Assembly: GCA_038238115.1 (NCBI GenBank)
Contig: JBBRYB010000029.1
Location: forward strand, 1-43,537
DNA from: JBBRYB01 sp038238115
GTDB lineage: Bacteria; Actinomycetota; Actinomycetes; Propionibacteriales; Nocardioidaceae
DNA length: 43,537 nt
Direction: 5' to 3'
Shown here in pieces: positions 41,700-43,537 of this stretch (within the stretch, counting starts at the first letter, position 1; each line of letters begins with the position of its first letter). Below the pieces are notes generated by a model. It worked only from the letters and a program-made list of their open reading frames with translations, was not told the DNA's origin and did no database searches. The position numbers and the translations under genes were made by a program.

Positions 41700-43091
41700 C
41701 TAGAGCCAGGTCATCGGGTCGACCGCGGTGCCGTTGACGTAGACCATGAAGTGCAGATGGCATCCCGTCGAGTAGCCCGTGGTGCCGGAGTAGGCGACCA
41801 GCTGACCACGGCTGACCTGTTCGCCGGGGGACGCCACGTAGGACGTGAGGTGGTTGTACGACGTCCAGAGGCTCACACCGTTGACGAAACCGTGGTCGAT
41901 GAAGAGGCGGTTCCCGTAGCCGGTGTTGAAGTACTCCGACGTCACCCGGCCGGCGGCGGCGGCGTAGACCGGGGTGCCGCAGACAGCGTGGAAGTCGGTG
42001 CCGTCGTGCAGCTCCCAGATGTGCAGGATGGGGTGCATCCGCATCCCGTACGGCGAGGTGACATAGGTGTTCACCACCGGCCAGGCCAGGACGCCTGTGT
42101 CGGGGGCGGCCGCTCCGGCCGCCGTCGCCGTACCGGGACTCCTGCTGGCGGCGCTTCGGGCGGCTTCGGCCTTGCGAGCCGCCGCCGCATCAGCAGCCGC
42201 AGCGGCAAGGGCTGCCCGGCGGACGGCGGCACGCTGCTCGGCGATCTTGCGCAGCCGCGCCTCGACAGCGGTGCGCTCGCGCTGCATCGTCTGGATCCGG
42301 CGCAGCTCGGCCGCCTTTGCCGACACGAGCCTGGTTCTGCGCGTCTGCAGGTCGGATACCTGGAGCTCCACCAGGCTCGCCGCGGCGATCGCTGCTGCCT
42401 CGAGGGTCTGCTTCTGCACCAGGTTCGCGGCGGCTGCCGCCCGGTCCGCGGCAACCGCTGCCGCAGCCTGTCGCACGCGCTGCTCGGTGTAGCGCAGGAG
42501 CACCTGGTTGGCCTGCAGCCGCTGCACGTCCGCGAGCTGCCGGTCAATGGCGCTGTTCGAGCCCTGCACTTCGCCGATGGCCTCGTGGGTCGAGCCGGCT
42601 GTCACGACGAGACCGAGAGTCGACAGCTGCGTCACCTGGCTGGTCGCATTCGACACGGCGAAGGCGGCGAGCTCAGAGCGTTGACGCGCCACGGTCGCCT
42701 GACCCTGGACGAGATCGTCGCGGGCGTTCGCCAGCCGCTCGAGCGCCGTATCCAGCGCCTTCTGCATCTGCTCGTCGCGAACGGCGGCGGCCTGAACCTC
42801 GACCTGGAGCTCGTCGCGTTGCGAGCGAGCGACACCCAGGTCGGCCACCGCGCCGTCGAGACGTCCCTGAGCCGTCACCAGACTCTGCGAGACCTCGTCG
42901 AGGCTGCCTCGAGACGTGGCGAGATCGTGGTTGAGCTGCGCCTTCTGGTGGGTCAGTGCGTGATGGTCGTCAGTCGAGGCCGCGCTGGGCGTGGGCGACG
43001 TCAGCGTGACCAGCAGCAGGGACGCGCACAGCGTGGCGACAGCAGCAGTGCGGGGCCGCGCCGTACCTCCGCAGCTCGAGTATCGGGGCAC
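41700..43091 (-). CDS. M23-family peptidoglycan endopeptidase (EnvC/NlpD-like)
   Basis: 463 aa from the GTG at 43091. A signal peptide (RTAAVATLCASLLLVTLTSP, cleavage near PSAAST) is followed by a long coiled coil (about 45-310, Ala/Gln/Arg-rich, with LNHDLATSRGSLDEVSQSLV and QRSELAAFAVSNATSQV). The C-terminal LytM/M23 domain has metal ligands in LHDGTDFHA (H-x3-D) and TGCHLHFMVY (H-x-H, 445-447). It is exported and cleaves peptide cross-links of the cell wall, probably controlled by the coiled coil. In actinomycetes this gene usually sits between ftsEX and smpB, which suggests a role in division or elongation. Here ftsX is not seen upstream. Confidence 0.9.
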   Translation of the reverse strand: MPRYSSCGGTARPRTAAVATLCASLLLVTLTSPTPSAASTDDHHALTHQKAQLNHDLATSRGSLDEVSQSLVTAQGRLDGAVADLGVARSQRDELQVEVQAAAVRDEQMQKALDTALERLANARDDLVQGQATVARQRSELAAFAVSNATSQVTQLSTLGLVVTAGSTHEAIGEVQGSNSAIDRQLADVQRLQANQVLLRYTEQRVRQAAAAVAADRAAAAANLVQKQTLEAAAIAAASLVELQVSDLQTRRTRLVSAKAAELRRIQTMQRERTAVEARLRKIAEQRAAVRRAALAAAAADAAAARKAEAARSAASRSPGTATAAGAAAPDTGVLAWPVVNTYVTSPYGMRMHPILHIWELHDGTDFHAVCGTPVYAAAAGRVTSEYFNTGYGNRLFIDHGFVNGVSLWTSYNHLTSYVASPGEQVSRGQLVAYSGTTGYSTGCHLHFMVYVNGTAVDPMTWL

Positions 43092-43420
43092 TGGAGAGCC
43101 TTTACGTCAGAGTGCTACACCTGAATCTTTGACGGTAACGCCTGTACGTGCCCGTTCGAGGCATTTGCGCGCCGCGGGCACTGCGTGCGTGCCGAACCGG
43201 GCTGCCGTGCCGGTAGGCGGCCGCGGGCTGGCGAAGGCGCAGCCCCCTGCGGTCTTCCGACGAGCACGAGCGGCGCATAGACTCAGCACGGTCACCCGCT
43301 ATTGCTTTGTTTCTGAGGAATTTTGATCTGCAATTTTTCACCTACACTGGTGAAACGTCTTCGCGGAGGGCAGGTACGGACCTCTCCCGCCCTGTGGACC
43401 ACCCGCCCCCGGAGGCCGCC
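43092..43420. other. intergenic promoter region
   Basis: About 330 bases between the divergent M23 gene and a partial plus-strand gene. It holds an AT-richer segment (43300-43340) likely to contain the promoter of the downstream gene, and the inverted repeat listed separately. No ORF of natural composition is present. Confidence 0.45.
43336..43355. promoter_or_regulatory. TTTCACC/GGTGAAA inverted repeat
   Basis: TTTCACC (43336-43342) and GGTGAAA (43349-43355) form a perfect 7-bp inverted repeat with a 6-base spacer. It lies 66 bases upstream of the ATG at 43421, in locally AT-rich DNA. A dimeric repressor site is the simplest reading; the regulator is not in the window. Confidence 0.4.
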
Positions 43421-43537
43421 ATGCCAAACCTCAGTCGGAGGTCCCTCTTTCGCCTCGGGGGCGCCTCCCTAGTCGTCCCGCGGGCCGCGCCAGGCCTGCT
43501 CGGCTCGAACGTGCAGAGCGCTGAGACTCTCGCCGAG
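43421..43537 (+). CDS. Tat-exported protein, partial (runs off the window)
   Basis: ATG at 43421 with a GGAGG ribosome site 6 bases upstream. It encodes MPNLSRRSLFRLGGASLVVP and about 19 more residues before the window ends. SRRSLF followed by a moderately hydrophobic stretch is a twin-arginine signal, so the protein is folded before export. The mature part is outside the window, so the function cannot be assigned. Confidence 0.7.
   Translation, partial: MPNLSRRSLFRLGGASLVVPRAAPGLLGSNVQSAETLAE

Noticed and set aside
1..43537. CRISPR array or tRNA genes
   Set aside because: No regularly spaced repeats; the only tRNA-like fold found is the acceptor and T-arm of the tmRNA.

Overview
The window is high-GC DNA from an actinomycete: strong G/C third-position bias, GTG and TTG starts, a tmRNA with an ALAA-ending tag, a DUF222/HNH gene and typical actinobacterial hypotheticals. 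I cannot place it below phylum with confidence; a Propionibacteriales- or Micrococcales-like host is a guess. About 38 kb is accessory DNA full of insertion-sequence debris. The right end (about 38.3-43.5 kb) is conserved chromosome: ssrA, an alpha/beta hydrolase, smpB and an M23 peptidase.

Layout. (1) 1-14.2 kb is a decayed mosaic. It holds a broken DinB-like gene ending in a 15-C tract, two secreted proteins, a LuxR-type regulator reduced to its DNA-binding end, a SnoaL-like protein, a von Willebrand A protein, a YbjN/CesT-like chaperone protein, an HD-domain hydrolase and several gene fragments. Between them lie four IS6-family copies (two with full-length transposases, two truncated), a 122-bp double-right-end remnant, IS3 and IS256 fragments, and two copies of a roughly 190-bp non-autonomous element whose termini resemble those of the IS6 copies. 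(2) 14.2-30.75 kb is the main attraction: a minus-strand defence operon of five overlapping genes plus a trailing one. In transcription order they are a 1743-aa DEAD-like/DUF1998 helicase with a C-terminal Vsr/DUF559-like nuclease domain, a 958-aa SNF2/RapA-like helicase, a 1334-aa N6-adenine methyltransferase, a 900-aa McrB with an EVE/PUA-like reader domain, McrC, and a small PD-(D/E)XK nuclease. The first three junctions are ATGA stop/start overlaps and McrB/McrC overlap by 23 bases. (3) 31.4-32.7 kb holds another restriction-endonuclease-like gene. (4) 33-38 kb has toxin-antitoxin-like debris, an IS110-family element with a structured 5' leader that may be a bridge RNA, and a module of XRE repressor, perfect 18-bp palindrome, degenerate tyrosine-recombinase-like gene and DDE transposase, ending beside the 3' end of ssrA. 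(5) 38.3-43.5 kb is the ssrA-smpB neighbourhood with a DUF222/HNH gene between smpB and the M23 peptidase, then a partial Tat-exported protein.

How it may work together. The helicase-helicase-methylase core resembles DISARM (DrmA/DrmB, DrmD, DrmMI) and Druantia (DruE), in which a methylase is thought to protect host DNA. The translationally linked McrBC would instead cleave DNA carrying modified cytosine. One transcript could therefore oppose both unmodified phage DNA and phages that evade it with modified bases. This is inference from domain content; no homology search was possible.
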